Part shown: in pieces, positions 18,615 to 27,901 of the stretch
Numbering within the stretch: position 1 is the first letter of the stretch
How the letters are laid out: each line of letters begins with the position of its first letter
DNA from: Myxococcaceae bacterium JPH2
Lineage (GTDB): Bacteria > Myxococcota > Myxococcia > Myxococcales > Myxococcaceae
NCBI GenBank assembly: GCA_016458225.1
Contig: JAEMGR010000043.1
Coordinates: 37,740-101,739 of the forward strand
Direction of reading: 5' to 3'
Length of the DNA: 64,000 bases
The notes under the pieces: generated by a model
The model's input: the letters and a program-made list of their open reading frames with translations, nothing else
Database searches by the model: none
What the model was told of the DNA's origin: nothing
Program-made: the position numbers and the translations under genes

Positions 18615-19376
18615 TCACATCCCCGTGGGCAGCTGTCGCAGGGGGTCGCGCCCCTCGGCGGCGGCCCGCATCGCGAGCCCGAGATAGGGAGCGGACTCGG
18701 ACAGGAACTCGGGGAGGAGTGCTTCCTCGAGCTTCTTGTCCTGGGTCTTGGGCAGCTCATCGAAGGTCGCATGGGCTCGCGCCTCGACCTGCCCGGCCCA
18801 GCTGCTCGCATGGCCTTCCTCGAAGATGACCTGCGCGCGCACATTGCCCAGCACGAGGAGCATGTTGTTGCTGCCGCGCCCCTCGATGAACGGCACGTCC
18901 ACGTCGCCGAGCAACTGCATGTCCCCCGAGGTGAAGAGCCCCGGGCCCGACAAGGCCCCCACGACGGTGACGCAGGAATCCGGCCCCATATCCGAGACGG
19001 GCTGCGCGGCGCGCACCGAGCCCAGGAAGACGATGGGCGCGATCCACCGCGTCGGCTGGGTGAGGACCACGTTCGCCGCGACAATCCGCGGCTCGCGCCA
19101 TTCGGGCTGATCCACCGTGACGGTGGGCAACTCCGCGGGCAGCAGCTCGCGGAGCGCCAGCGACCACATGGCCTGAAGCGAGGGATTGCCCCCCTCCCGC
19201 AGCCACTGCGCCGGACCTTCTTGTGACACCGCCGCGAACGCCTCGGGCGTCGGCAAGGCCCAGGTGGCGGCGAGCACCTCGCGCTGCGCCTCCGTGAGTC
19301 GGGCCAGCACCCGAGCCCAGGCCGCGCTCCAATCCGCGGCGGAGAAATCCGGTCGATAGTCGAGGGGCTTGTTCAT
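18615..19376 (-). CDS. hypothetical protein (polymer-forming-like central part)
   Basis: Unrecognised 253-residue protein without signal peptide or membrane segment. The N-terminal third is helical and Ala/Trp-rich; the middle (about residues 110-200) has regular short beta-like segments such as VVLTQPTRWIAPIVFLGSV, VTVVGALSGPGLFTSGD and MLLVLGNVRAQVIFEEGH, a pattern seen in right-handed beta-helix or bactofilin-like folds. That resemblance is only by eye. The ATG at 19376 (MNKPLDYRPDFSAADW) is chosen over an upstream in-frame start because the residues before it have no coding look. It lies about 87 bp downstream of the MsrBA gene on the same strand. Confidence 0.7.
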   Translation of the reverse strand: MNKPLDYRPDFSAADWSAAWARVLARLTEAQREVLAATWALPTPEAFAAVSQEGPAQWLREGGNPSLQAMWSLALRELLPAELPTVTVDQPEWREPRIVAANVVLTQPTRWIAPIVFLGSVRAAQPVSDMGPDSCVTVVGALSGPGLFTSGDMQLLGDVDVPFIEGRGSNNMLLVLGNVRAQVIFEEGHASSWAGQVEARAHATFDELPKTQDKKLEEALLPEFLSESAPYLGLAMRAAAEGRDPLRQLPTGM

Positions 19377-19463
19377 CGTGCCGGCATGAAGGCGTTCCCC
19401 GTTCCCGCCGTCAATCCACTTCCCCTCAGCACCCACGAAGTCCGCGAGCGGCGCGAAGAGTCC

Positions 19464-20555
19464 TCAGTCGCGCAAGTAGTGGCAGGTGTAGCCACCCGGG
19501 TGCTTCTCCAGATAGTCCTGGTGGTACTCCTCGGCCGGCGTGAACTCGCCCGCGGGAACGATCTGGGTGACGACCGGCCGCGACCACTTGCCGGAGGCAT
19601 CCACCCGCGCCCGGACCTTCTCGGCCACGCGCCGCTGCTCATCGGACAGGGTGAAGATGGCGGAGCGATATTGCGTGCCCACGTCGTTGCCCTGGCGATT
19701 GAGCGTGGTGGGGTCGTGCATCCGGAAGTACCACTTCTCCAGGAGCCCCTCGTAGGTGAGCAGCCGCGGGTCGAACACGACGCGCACGGACTCCGCGTGG
19801 CCGGTGCGGCCCGTGCTCACGTCCGCGTAGGTGGGAGCCGAGCCCGTGGGCGCTCCGCCCGTGTAGCCCACCTCCGTGGAGATGACGCCCGGCACCTTGC
19901 GCAAGAGTTCCTCCATCCCCCAGAAGCACCCGCCCGCGAGCAGCGCGGTCTCGCGCGTGGCCACCGCCGGAGCCGCGCGGCCGAACAACGGCAACAGCGC
20001 CCCATACCCTTCCTTCGCGAGCGCATTGACGGGCACGAAGCGCAGGGCCGCCGAGTTGATGCAGTAGCGCAGGCCCAGTGGTTTCGGCCCATCCTCGAAG
20101 ACGTGTCCCAGGTGCGAGCCCGCTTCCTTCGAGCGAACCTCCACCCGCGTCATGCCCAGGCTCTCGTCCCGGGACTCCACGACGTGGGCCGCCTCCACCG
20201 GGCGCGTGAAGCTGGGCCAGCCCGTGCCTGAGTCGAACTTGTCGCGCGAGGAGAAGAGCGGCTCGCCGCTCACCACGTCCACGTAGAGGCCTTCCTCGTG
20301 GTTGTTCCAGTAGGCGTTGCGGAAGGGCGGCTCCGTCGCGCCCTTCTGCGTCACTTCGTAGGACACGGAAGAGAGCGTTCGCCGCAGCTCCGCGTCCGAG
20401 GGATGAGTCCCTGGCGCCGCGCCTCGGGCTTCGGTGCAGGCCGCCAGGGCGAGGACCCATCCCAGGGTCACCAGCCCCACGGCGCTCCAGCGACGGAACG
20501 ACCCCCGCCGCTCACGACGAGGCGCGGTGGGAACAACCAGGACATCCGACGACAT
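19464..20555 (-). CDS. msrAB: fused methionine sulfoxide reductase MsrB-MsrA, lipoprotein
   Basis: Bifunctional repair enzyme of 363 residues in B-then-A order that reduces both epimers of methionine sulfoxide. An N-terminal membrane segment ends in the lipobox LAAC with Cys40, so the enzyme should be anchored in the cell envelope. The MsrB domain (about residues 53-175) has [20 protein letters not shown] and the catalytic Cys165 in [11 protein letters not shown]; the two zinc CxxC motifs of many MsrB are absent. The MsrA domain has the nucleophile Cys210 in [11 protein letters not shown] and ends [10 protein letters not shown], where Cys357 may resolve. It probably protects exported proteins from oxidation. 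Confidence 0.93.
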   Translation of the reverse strand: MSSDVLVVPTAPRRERRGSFRRWSAVGLVTLGWVLALAACTEARGAAPGTHPSDAELRRTLSSVSYEVTQKGATEPPFRNAYWNNHEEGLYVDVVSGEPLFSSRDKFDSGTGWPSFTRPVEAAHVVESRDESLGMTRVEVRSKEAGSHLGHVFEDGPKPLGLRYCINSAALRFVPVNALAKEGYGALLPLFGRAAPAVATRETALLAGGCFWGMEELLRKVPGVISTEVGYTGGAPTGSAPTYADVSTGRTGHAESVRVVFDPRLLTYEGLLEKWYFRMHDPTTLNRQGNDVGTQYRSAIFTLSDEQRRVAEKVRARVDASGKWSRPVVTQIVPAGEFTPAEEYHQDYLEKHPGGYTCHYLRD

Positions 20556-20628
20556 GGTCTCGGCCTCCAGGCACGCCGCCCCTTGGGACGGCCTCTCTCC
20601 CGGATACGCGCGAGGCCAATATCTGGTT

Positions 20629-21570
20629 TCAGACCAGCGCGAGGACTCTCCCCCGGCGAGCGGGCAGGAACCGCCGCACCCACTCCCACCCGAAGGCGGA
20701 GAAGGTCAGCACGCCCATCATTCCGCTGAACAACCACAGCCCCATGAGGACGGCGATGCCCAGGTGCATCCCCAACGTCAGCACCACCCACAGCGGCCGA
20801 GTCCGCGCCGGCCAGATGAGCACCGGATAGCCCGCCTCGATGACCAGCGTGCCCCAGCTCGCCAGCTTCACCAGCCAGGGCACCTGCGCCAGCCAGGCGA
20901 AGTCGAACTGCCCATACTGCGGCTGCATCAGGACTTCCCAAAGCGCCGTCCCGTCCCGCCAGGTGGGCCCTACGAGCTTCTCCGCCCCGGTGGCGAAGTA
21001 GATGACACACAGATGCAACTGCAACACGCGCAGCGCCAAGGTGGCCTCGGACGACGGCGCCCCGGCGGCCCGGCCCGCGCGGAGGTCCAACGAGAACGCC
21101 GCGCCCACCGGCATGACCACGCAATAGAACAGGCTGATGTGCGCGAAGGTCTCCACGCCATAGGCGAAGAAGTTGCCGCTGTTGAGCAGGACCGAGTGGG
21201 CCAGCCACGCGACGAGCGCGCACACGCGCGTCCTCCATCCGAGCAGGAGGCCCACCAGCGCCAGGCCATAGGTGAACACCACCGCGCGGACGCCCTGGTC
21301 GGGCGAGAGTCCCCACTGGCCCAAGAACGACGTCACCCGGTCGAGCCGCAGCATCCAGGGCGCGGCCAGGGACTCGGAGACGCTCCACGGCACCAGCCCA
21401 CGACTGCCCAGCAGCTCGGGCAGCGTGTCCGCCAGACTTCCCACCTGGATGAGCAGGAGCAGCGCGACGCCCACTCGGAAGACCGCGAGCGGCTCGGGGG
21501 AGCCGGGGGTGGACACGAAGGCCACCCAGCGCGGAGCAGTGACGGACCTCGACGAAGCGAGCGTGCTCAT
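20629..21570 (-). CDS. HTTM-domain membrane protein
   Basis: Polytopic protein of 313 residues resembling the HTTM (horizontally transferred transmembrane) domain found in relatives of vitamin K-dependent gamma-carboxylase. Visible landmarks are [20 protein letters not shown] near the start, [20 protein letters not shown], and the [20 protein letters not shown] segment followed by W and DGTALWEVL. At least six hydrophobic segments are present. The start at 21570 overlaps the preceding gene's stop by 4 bp, so the two are translationally coupled. Carboxylase activity should not be assumed, since many HTTM proteins have no known reaction. Confidence 0.75.
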   Translation of the reverse strand: MSTLASSRSVTAPRWVAFVSTPGSPEPLAVFRVGVALLLLIQVGSLADTLPELLGSRGLVPWSVSESLAAPWMLRLDRVTSFLGQWGLSPDQGVRAVVFTYGLALVGLLLGWRTRVCALVAWLAHSVLLNSGNFFAYGVETFAHISLFYCVVMPVGAAFSLDLRAGRAAGAPSSEATLALRVLQLHLCVIYFATGAEKLVGPTWRDGTALWEVLMQPQYGQFDFAWLAQVPWLVKLASWGTLVIEAGYPVLIWPARTRPLWVVLTLGMHLGIAVLMGLWLFSGMMGVLTFSAFGWEWVRRFLPARRGRVLALV

Positions 21571-22109
21571 GGCGCTCCCACTCCCGTCTGCGGCTCCGAG
21601 ACCGGAGCGCGATGTTCGAACACGGCGCGATAGGCGTCGATCCACTCCGGGCGGGCCCCGGCGCTGTATTCCTCCATGGAGGGGAGCCGAAGCGCCTCCA
21701 CCCGCACCGTCACCGAGCGCGCGTCCGGGTGACGGCCAAACATCGCCGCGGCCCAAGAACGTGCAAGCGGATCCTGCACGTCCTTGAGTCCGAAGCGCAG
21801 CAGCATGGAGTGGATGCGCAGGTTCATGGCCGCGCTGTCGAACCGGAAGTCATCGCGAATCGCTCCGCCTGACTCCCGCTCCGCGCGGAACGACACCCGC
21901 ACCGCCGGACTCACGCCCGGCGCGAAGAAGCTGAACTGGCTGCTGGCTCCGGACCAGGCGGCATAAGCCTGGCCGACTGAGCCCAACGGCCCCAGGACCT
22001 GGAGGGGCCGCAGACCGAGCGCGCTGGAGAACACGAGCAACAGATGAAATGCCGCCAGCGACGTCATGAGCGCGTGGCGCGCCGTCAGGGTGGTGAAGGG
22101 CAGGCGCAT
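21567..22109 (-). CDS. hypothetical membrane-anchored partner of the HTTM protein
   Basis: Unrecognised 180-residue protein with one N-terminal hydrophobic segment (ALMTSLAAFHLLLVFSSALG, about residues 13-32) and a soluble remainder predicted outside the cytoplasm. It contains SGASSQFSFFAPGVSPAVRV, and proteins with FFAP-type motifs often accompany HTTM genes. The 4-bp overlap with the HTTM gene indicates that the two are made together. Function unknown. Confidence 0.65.
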   Translation of the reverse strand: MRLPFTTLTARHALMTSLAAFHLLLVFSSALGLRPLQVLGPLGSVGQAYAAWSGASSQFSFFAPGVSPAVRVSFRAERESGGAIRDDFRFDSAAMNLRIHSMLLRFGLKDVQDPLARSWAAAMFGRHPDARSVTVRVEALRLPSMEEYSAGARPEWIDAYRAVFEHRAPVSEPQTGVGAP

Positions 22110-22122
22110 GGGGGTCCTCGAA

Positions 22123-22146
22123 GCACCGGAGGCAAACCTCCGGTGC
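22123..22146 (-). terminator. terminator hairpin after the Gly-rich small exported protein gene
   Basis: Perfect 10-bp stem (GCACCGGAGG / CCTCCGGTGC) with a CAAA loop, 64 nt downstream of the stop at 22210 and before the next minus-strand gene. Confidence 0.6.
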
Positions 22147-22209
22147 GCGCAAGGTCAGGTCCATCGAGACGGCGCCCCGCTCACCGGGGATTGAGGCGGG
22201 GCCGGAGGC

Positions 22210-22557
22210 TCAGTTGCCGCAACCGCCGGTGCCACCGAGGATGCCGCCCAACAGGGCGCCCCCGTTGCCGGTGCCGAGCAGGTTGCCCAGCAGACCGCCA
22301 CCGCCCAGCAGGCTGCCCAGCAGACCACCGCAGCCACAGGTGCTGCCGTCGCCGTTGCCGAGCGCGTTCACCTTCTCGGCGGCGGGGTTCGTGTCCTTGG
22401 AGACGAGAACGACCTCTTGGAGCGGAACGGCCTCGCGGGGGTTGTTGACCTTGAAGTCCGGTCCCTTGGCGACGGCCGCCGTGGTCCCGAGCGCGACGAC
22501 GCACAGCACCGCAGCCCGACCCGCCATCAGATGAAGCTTCTTCCAGTTTGCACGCAT
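22210..22557 (-). CDS. small exported Gly/Leu-rich protein
   Basis: Unrecognised 115-residue protein. A signal peptide (GRAAVLCVVALGTTAAVA, cleavage near residue 30) is followed by a short polar part and a C-terminal low-complexity tail rich in Gly and Leu (CGCGGLLGSLLGGGGLLGN onward) that ends GGTGGCGN, with four Cys residues. The ATG at 22557 has a clear AAGGAG site upstream. Tails of this kind are seen in surface or biofilm-associated proteins, but nothing specific can be said. It is flanked on both sides by perfect hairpins and therefore forms its own transcription unit. Confidence 0.7.
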   Translation of the reverse strand: MRANWKKLHLMAGRAAVLCVVALGTTAAVAKGPDFKVNNPREAVPLQEVVLVSKDTNPAAEKVNALGNGDGSTCGCGGLLGSLLGGGGLLGNLLGTGNGGALLGGILGGTGGCGN

Positions 22558-22679
22558 TGGCCGCTCTCCTTTGTCAGTACAGCTGGGCCAATCTCGGCTC
22601 GTGACATGAAAGAGCAACCATCCCCCGAATCGCGGCCATGTGTCTGACGGAGGGCGAAGCGCGGCTCCGAGGCCAGCAA

Positions 22680-22710
22680 GCGGGCGATACAGCGCGAATG
22701 TATCGCCCGC
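22680..22710 (-). terminator. terminator hairpin after the ferritin-like lipoprotein gene
   Basis: Perfect 12-bp stem (GCGGGCGATACA / TGTATCGCCCGC) with a 7-nt loop, about 45 nt downstream of the stop at 22754. Confidence 0.65.
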
Positions 22711-22753
22711 GGGTGGACATGCCGCGCTCTCTGAATCCAGGAGCCCCGGAGCG

Positions 22754-23683
22754 CTACGCGACCAGGCCCGCCATCCCCTGAATCAGCCGGAGCGCGTGCG
22801 CCTGGGACGGAACGCCCGCGTCGCGCACCAGGGACTCGGGAGGCGCGTGGCGAGAGGCTTCGTGCTCCAGCGCACGCAACGTCTCGCGCCGGGCCTCGCG
22901 CAGCCGCTCGCGCGCGGAGGGCGCCAGCCGCTCGGACGCCCAGGCATCCACGGCCCACGCCAGCTCCGCGTGCCGCAGCTCATCCCGCGCGATGGGCACC
23001 AGCGTCCGGCGCACCTCGGCGTCTCCCGCCGCGCGCGCCTGCCAGCCCGCCACCAGCGCGCCATAGGCCTCGCGCACGCAGCCCTCGACCGCGTTCTCCA
23101 GGCACATGGCCTCCAGGTCGCGCGGCTGGAACGACGCCACCTCCACCTCGGGCATCCGCGCGCCGTGCCGCTCCGCCAGCGCCCGCATGGCCCGCGTGTG
23201 CCGCACCTCGTCCGCCGCCGAGCGCCGAGCGGCCTGGATCAGTTGCGCGGGCGCGCCGTGCTCGCGCAGCTCATCCGCGAGCCGCAGGAACGCGGGGACC
23301 GAGGCCGCCTCCAGCCACGCCGCGTGCGCGAACAACATCCCCAGCTCACAGGCCTCGCCTGGCGGGCCCACGTCCTGGAGCCCCTCCGGACGTCGGCCAT
23401 CGTTCGAGCACGTGAGGTAATTGCAGACGAGGTCCACCTTCGTGGTGCCCTCCAGCGGCTTCGCGGAACAGCTCGTGACCATGGCGCCGCCCGGATGCTC
23501 GGGACATTGCTTGCACCGGGTCGCCGAGTCCGTCGAGGCCAGCTCGATGGACGAGGCGGTCATCGACAAGGGACCGCTCGAGCACTCCGGCTCCGAGCCA
23601 CAGGCCCACAAGGAGAGCGCGGGAGCCGCCAGCCACAGGCCATGAAACGTGCGTCGCAGGAGGGGATTCTTCGGCAGGTACAT
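22754..23683 (-). CDS. ferritin-like domain lipoprotein
   Basis: Exported lipoprotein of 309 residues. The lipobox LSLWAC places the lipidated Cys near residue 28. A short Cys-rich region with CKQC, CSAK, CNYLTC and CELG is followed by a four-helix ferritin-like domain (about residues 115-260). Candidate metal ligands are the Glu/His residues of WLEAASVPAFLRLA, AADEVRHTRAMRAL, LENAVEGCVREAYG and ARDELRHAELAWAV, which form two E...ExxH-like halves. Similar proteins are common in myxobacteria with unknown substrate; iron binding or oxidation in the envelope is plausible. Confidence 0.78.
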   Translation of the reverse strand: MYLPKNPLLRRTFHGLWLAAPALSLWACGSEPECSSGPLSMTASSIELASTDSATRCKQCPEHPGGAMVTSCSAKPLEGTTKVDLVCNYLTCSNDGRRPEGLQDVGPPGEACELGMLFAHAAWLEAASVPAFLRLADELREHGAPAQLIQAARRSAADEVRHTRAMRALAERHGARMPEVEVASFQPRDLEAMCLENAVEGCVREAYGALVAGWQARAAGDAEVRRTLVPIARDELRHAELAWAVDAWASERLAPSARERLREARRETLRALEHEASRHAPPESLVRDAGVPSQAHALRLIQGMAGLVA

Positions 23684-23877
23684 TGGACTCGTCCTTCAAT
23701 CCAACCCCCGGCCAGGTCAGCGCAGTCGCCCGGCATCCTAGCCACGCGCGCCAATGCGAGACAAGCCAGGGCCTCGCATGACGGCGCGGACACGCGGCTC
23801 GGGAAGTGAGGCACGGGAAGTGAGGCGCGGGAAGATGCAGCGCGCGCGACGTTCCTTCGGAAGAACTCGGAGGTCTC

Positions 23878-26469
23878 ATGCAACGCGGTGCGCTTCTCCT
23901 GGCCCTTGCGGGCTTTCTACCGTGGAAGGCCTGGGCGGCTCCTCACACGACGCAACTGACACCCCAGAACGCCGCCACCCAATGCACCTCGCGCACGCCG
24001 TGTACCCAGCCCACGGTGGATGGCTGGGTGCCTCCGCTCGAGTATGCGGATGGCAAGAAGTTCCCGATGCAGGACTACGTGAACGGCGGCCCCAACGGCG
24101 AGCTGTACCTGATGGTCAGCGATGACGCGACCTACGGCACCACGGTTTGCAACACGGGAGCCACGCGCGCGGCAGGCATCCCCGCGACGGTGGCCAACCC
24201 TTGCGTCAACCAAACCCTGTTCATTGGCCTGCGGCTGCCGCGTCCCAAGGATGCCAATGGCAACTTCCTGAATCCCTCGGGCCTCGTCACGGTCTGGATG
24301 GACGCCAACCGCGATGACACGTTGAACAACGTGGCGGGCGCGGACCTCCCTCGCGCCGAGGACCGGCGCATCGTGCTCCGCTACAGCACGGGCCCCTCGG
24401 GCATCAGCAGCGTCACGCAAAGCCAGGGCGACGGCACGGGAGCCTGGGTCAGCAGTACGTCTGGATCCGCGTGGGCCACCAATGCCGTGGTGACGCTGCC
24501 CGCCGCGGAGCCGGGGTTCGTGCACCTCGAGCTGTCCGTGAAGCTGCGCCCCACCAAGTCGCTCTTGCAGATCAGCGAGCCGCTCACCGCCAGCGTGCGG
24601 AAGATGGGCCTGGCCATCCAGAGCACGCCGTTCGCCTTGGCGGGCGCCACGCAGAAGGTGGGCGGCGGCATCTTCTACAACAACAAGAACCGGCTCCCCG
24701 TCGACAACCTGCCCGGCACCTGGGAGACGCTCGAGTTCAAGGCGCCCACGCCCATCCCCCTGAGCCTCACCATGTGGAACGTGGGGCAGATGCCGGACGT
24801 GACGTTCTGGGTCCCGGATGGTGGCTCGGGAGAAATCGATACCGTCGCGCAGCAGCTCTTCAAGAAGGAGGTCGCCTGCGTCTCGGAGATCTGGATGTCT
24901 CATGAGCGCGGCGAGCTCATCGAAAAGGTCAACGCCCTGCGCGCGGCCGCGCTCATGCCGCCCATGCAGGCCATCACCGAGCAGAACGACGAAATCCTCC
25001 AGCCCTCCACCGAGAGCACGGGCCTGGTGCTCTTGTCCTCGCGACAGATTCTCGAGGGCGGCGTGCACCATTTCCCTTCGGACTTCTGCACGGGCTCGGA
25101 CTGCCTCCAGGACAAGGGCGTGATCTGGGCGCGCATCGCCACGCCCGCGGCCACCACGCCCGTGCTCGCCAATGACGACACGGGCGCGCCGCACATCGCC
25201 TCAGGTACGGACTACGGCGAGTTCGTCGACGTCTTCTGCACCCACGCCAACGCGGGCGACAACACCCCGGGCGACGACACCGACGCGCGCGAGAAGCAGT
25301 TCACCGACATGGCGGCGTATGTCCATCAGGTCCGCCAGGGTGGCCCGCTGACGGCCAACAGCGGCGCCTATCAGCTCGGAGACAACGACGTGTTTCCCAG
25401 CGGGACGTGGCCGAGCGGCCTCGACCGCCCCGCGTTCCTGATGGGCGACCTCAACACCGTGGGCCCCAAGGCCACCCAGGCCGACAGCGGCTTCTCGGGC
25501 TACCAGCGGATGATGGGCGCCGGCAGGCTCGACCTCACCGCCCGCACGGAGTTCGAGAAGGCCAACTCCACCTTCTCCAAGGCTCGGGACCTGGCGCGCA
25601 CGGCCTCCGGCGCGGACCCCATGGCCACGGGCACCTGGCTGTCCAGCCAGTGCACGTCCGATGTGGCGACCCAGCTGGGCACCAAGGACCGGATTGATTA
25701 CGTCCTCGTGTTCCCGCCAGCGGACGGGCCGGAGTTCCCCAGCTTCGCGCTGCTCAAGGAGCCCACGGCCAGCGTGGACCCGCACTTCGACCCGGACTCC
25801 GTCTTCTACATCCCGCAGCTCGGGCAGACCATCTCGCAATGCCTGTCGGACCACGCCATGGTGGATGTGAATGTCACCCTGGCCCGCGTGCGCGATGTCT
25901 TGAAGTACAACCCCTCGCGCCCCCATCGCGTCGAGTACGCGGTGAAGCAGGTGACGGACCTGGAGACGGCGAGCGGCTGCTGCGCGGACTGGTACACGCC
26001 CCGGGTGCGCATGCAGACCAATGGGTTCTGGCGGGAGAATGCCTATCTGAACATCATGGAGGACCAGATCATCTATCCGAACTGGTTCGTGCACACCGGG
26101 CCGGACAATCCCACGCAGTTTCCGGACCTGCCCTCGCTGTTCCTGGGCACGGTGTCCATGACCTCGGCCATCTGGGAGGAGGACGTGGGCCCGTCTGACC
26201 ATTACGACTCCATCCCCGAGGGTGGCGCGGGCACGGCGGTGGACGAGCGCGACGCCCACTTCACGTTCTTCGCCAGCAGCGGCCTCTTCCGGCGCGTGAA
26301 GGGCGAGGCGAACGCCAATGACTGGCTCACCGCCATCGAGACGGTGGCCAACTTCCAGAGCGGATACGAACACGGCGTCACCCTGGAGACGTCGGGCCAG
26401 GACCAGGCCACCGAGAACAACGCGCGCGTGCGGCACTACTTCAACGTCAAGGAGCTGGAAGCGCCATGA
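23878..26469 (+). CDS. secreted endonuclease/exonuclease/phosphatase-fold protein
   Basis: Exported 863-residue protein with a signal peptide (MQRGALLLALAGFLPWKAWA). Residues about 50-270 form a beta-rich domain of unknown type. From about 295 an endonuclease/exonuclease/phosphatase (DNase I-like) fold follows: LTMWNVGQMPDVTFWV, the metal-binding Glu region CVSEIWMSHERG, FLMGDLNTVGPKA near residue 522, KDRIDYVLVFP near 602 and SDHAMVDVNVTL near 656, corresponding to the GDxN, D-Y and SDH catalytic motifs. About 200 further residues have no recognised fold. Substrate may be nucleic acid, phospholipid or phosphate ester. The ATG has a GGAGGT site. It overlaps the next gene by 4 bp. Confidence 0.82.
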   Translation: MQRGALLLALAGFLPWKAWAAPHTTQLTPQNAATQCTSRTPCTQPTVDGWVPPLEYADGKKFPMQDYVNGGPNGELYLMVSDDATYGTTVCNTGATRAAGIPATVANPCVNQTLFIGLRLPRPKDANGNFLNPSGLVTVWMDANRDDTLNNVAGADLPRAEDRRIVLRYSTGPSGISSVTQSQGDGTGAWVSSTSGSAWATNAVVTLPAAEPGFVHLELSVKLRPTKSLLQISEPLTASVRKMGLAIQSTPFALAGATQKVGGGIFYNNKNRLPVDNLPGTWETLEFKAPTPIPLSLTMWNVGQMPDVTFWVPDGGSGEIDTVAQQLFKKEVACVSEIWMSHERGELIEKVNALRAAALMPPMQAITEQNDEILQPSTESTGLVLLSSRQILEGGVHHFPSDFCTGSDCLQDKGVIWARIATPAATTPVLANDDTGAPHIASGTDYGEFVDVFCTHANAGDNTPGDDTDAREKQFTDMAAYVHQVRQGGPLTANSGAYQLGDNDVFPSGTWPSGLDRPAFLMGDLNTVGPKATQADSGFSGYQRMMGAGRLDLTARTEFEKANSTFSKARDLARTASGADPMATGTWLSSQCTSDVATQLGTKDRIDYVLVFPPADGPEFPSFALLKEPTASVDPHFDPDSVFYIPQLGQTISQCLSDHAMVDVNVTLARVRDVLKYNPSRPHRVEYAVKQVTDLETASGCCADWYTPRVRMQTNGFWRENAYLNIMEDQIIYPNWFVHTGPDNPTQFPDLPSLFLGTVSMTSAIWEEDVGPSDHYDSIPEGGAGTAVDERDAHFTFFASSGLFRRVKGEANANDWLTAIETVANFQSGYEHGVTLETSGQDQATENNARVRHYFNVKELEAP

Positions 26470-27293
26470 GAGCCAAGAACCTGGGGTACGCGCTGCTCAC
26501 CCTCGCGCTGGGCGGCACGGCCCACGCACTCGAGCCCATGGTGCCCTATGACAACTTCAATCCCATGCGCCCGAGCACGGGGCGCACGGTGAAGATTCGC
26601 GGCCTCGACCCGGCGCGCTGGTCCAACGAGGAGACAGGGACGCGCGTCGAATCGGTCCGGGAGCTGGCCTTCACCCGCCTGCACCTGAAGAGCCGCGCCA
26701 CCACGGGCTCGGGGCGCTACGGGTTGGCATTCACGAATCCCGCGCGGGTGACGGCCATTGAAGCCAAGGTGCGCCTGAACAATGCCCGCAGCGTGGGGTG
26801 CCTCTCGCCCCAAGCCGGCACCGCGACGAGCACCGCCGAGCTGAGCGGCAGCTTCTTCAACGCGGGCACCGTCACGGCGGGCAGCGCGAAGGACGACGTC
26901 ACCGCGGCCCTTCGTGTCGTCTCGCGCTCGACGGACATTCCAGGCTCCCAGGAGCTGCGCGTGGAGGCGACGGTCGCGCAGTGCCTGGACGCGACGTGCG
27001 CCACTCGGAACACGCTCTTCACCCAGGACCTGGGGCTCGTGCACCAGGGCGAACAGACGCGGCTGAGGATGCAGTGGGATGCGGCGAACCACCGCTTCAT
27101 CTTTCAGCGCGACGAGCAGGCAGAGGTGTACGGCGCCTACGCGGTCGCTGATATCCAGACGCCCGCGCTCTCAGGCAAGGGCTTGCGGGTGACACACGAG
27201 CTGCCCACCTGCCCCGCCGGCGACCCCGTGCCGTTGGGCTACGCGAACGCCTACTTCCACGACGTGCTCGTCAACAAGTCCGCCGCGCCCTGA
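26466..27293 (+). CDS. secreted hypothetical protein coupled to the EEP-fold protein
   Basis: Unrecognised 275-residue exported protein with a signal peptide (MRAKNLGYALLTLALGGTAHA). The mature part is beta-rich and contains four Cys, two of them in AQCLDATCATRN. The 4-bp ATGA overlap with the endonuclease/phosphatase-fold gene means translational coupling, so it is likely a partner, inhibitor or accessory subunit of that enzyme; this is inferred from position. Two hairpins follow the stop. Confidence 0.7.
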   Translation: MRAKNLGYALLTLALGGTAHALEPMVPYDNFNPMRPSTGRTVKIRGLDPARWSNEETGTRVESVRELAFTRLHLKSRATTGSGRYGLAFTNPARVTAIEAKVRLNNARSVGCLSPQAGTATSTAELSGSFFNAGTVTAGSAKDDVTAALRVVSRSTDIPGSQELRVEATVAQCLDATCATRNTLFTQDLGLVHQGEQTRLRMQWDAANHRFIFQRDEQAEVYGAYAVADIQTPALSGKGLRVTHELPTCPAGDPVPLGYANAYFHDVLVNKSAAP

Positions 27294-27309
27294 ACCTCAC
27301 GCGACTTGT

Positions 27310-27336
27310 GGCGGGGCCGTGCACACGTGCCCCGCC
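27310..27336 (+). terminator. terminator hairpin 1 after the coupled secreted-protein operon
   Basis: Perfect 8-bp stem GGCGGGGC / GCCCCGCC about 17 nt after the stop at 27293. Confidence 0.55.
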
Positions 27337-27338
27337 CT

Positions 27339-27359
27339 GCTCATGCTGAAAGCATGAGC
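27339..27359. terminator. second adjacent hairpin
   Basis: Perfect 9-bp stem GCTCATGCT / AGCATGAGC with a GAA loop, directly after the first hairpin and before the start of the scarred region. It may be a back-up terminator or part of mobile DNA. Confidence 0.4.
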
Positions 27360-27421
27360 CCTCGTGGGGAACGCGCTCCACGTCCAAACAGGAGGGAGCG
27401 GGTTCCTGGCCTGGGAGTTGG

Positions 27422-27540
27422 TGACCTGCCCTGAGATTCTCGGACCACCTGAAGCTTGAGAGGATGCCGCTCCGGGTACGACGGAGGCAGGCGGTGAAGA
27501 AGCGTCGGTTCAGCGAAGAGCAGATGGTCGCGATTCTGCG
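27422..27540 (+). mobile_element. IS3-family remnant A: left end plus start of orfA
   Basis: Starts with a TGACCTGCCCTGAGATTCTC terminal repeat continuing into CGGACCACCTGAAGCTTGA, a layout like IS3-family ends (resembling the IS407 subgroup). The orfA start at 27464 encodes MPLRVRRRQAVKKRRFSEEQ and a few more residues, then homology stops abruptly at GCGATTCTGCG. The same end occurs at 39047-39165 and 54046-54252. What follows is a truncated serine hydrolase gene in the opposite direction. Confidence 0.8.
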
Positions 27541-27545
27541 CACGC

Positions 27546-27741
27546 CGTCCCCCTCCGAGAGGACCACCTTCCCGTCCTTCACGACCGAGATGGCCAGCCC
27601 CGGTACGTTCCAGTCGCGGATGGCGGCGTTGACGTGGGCGTCGAAGCCCGCGGACGGCACGGTCTGACCGAAAGCGGAGGCTCCCCCCTGCCGGAAGATG
27701 AGCGCGAAGAAGAAGGGGAAGGAGGTGACACTTCGAACCAT
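27546..27741 (-). pseudogene. serine hydrolase (beta-lactamase family), N-terminal fragment
   Basis: About 65 codons of a secreted class C beta-lactamase-like hydrolase: a signal-like start (MVRSVTSFPFFFALIF) and the conserved opening FDAHVNAAIRDWNVPGLAIS followed by VVKDGKVVLSEGDGVR. The reading frame then runs directly into the IS3-family remnant, before the catalytic SxxK would appear, so the fragment cannot be active. The breakpoint coincides with the inner end of the IS remnant. Confidence 0.75.
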
Positions 27742-27901
27742 CGGTCGGGCTCCGGGTCGCGAAACAAGAGAAGAGGCTCAGGGGTGCAGTCGCGAACAAG
27801 GCGTCATCTATCTTTGGCAAACGCAGGGAGCAACCCACCCCGTCCACTCGTATCGGCACCAGCCATGGGCACGTCGAGCAGCACGACAGGTTTTGAGTGA
27901 C

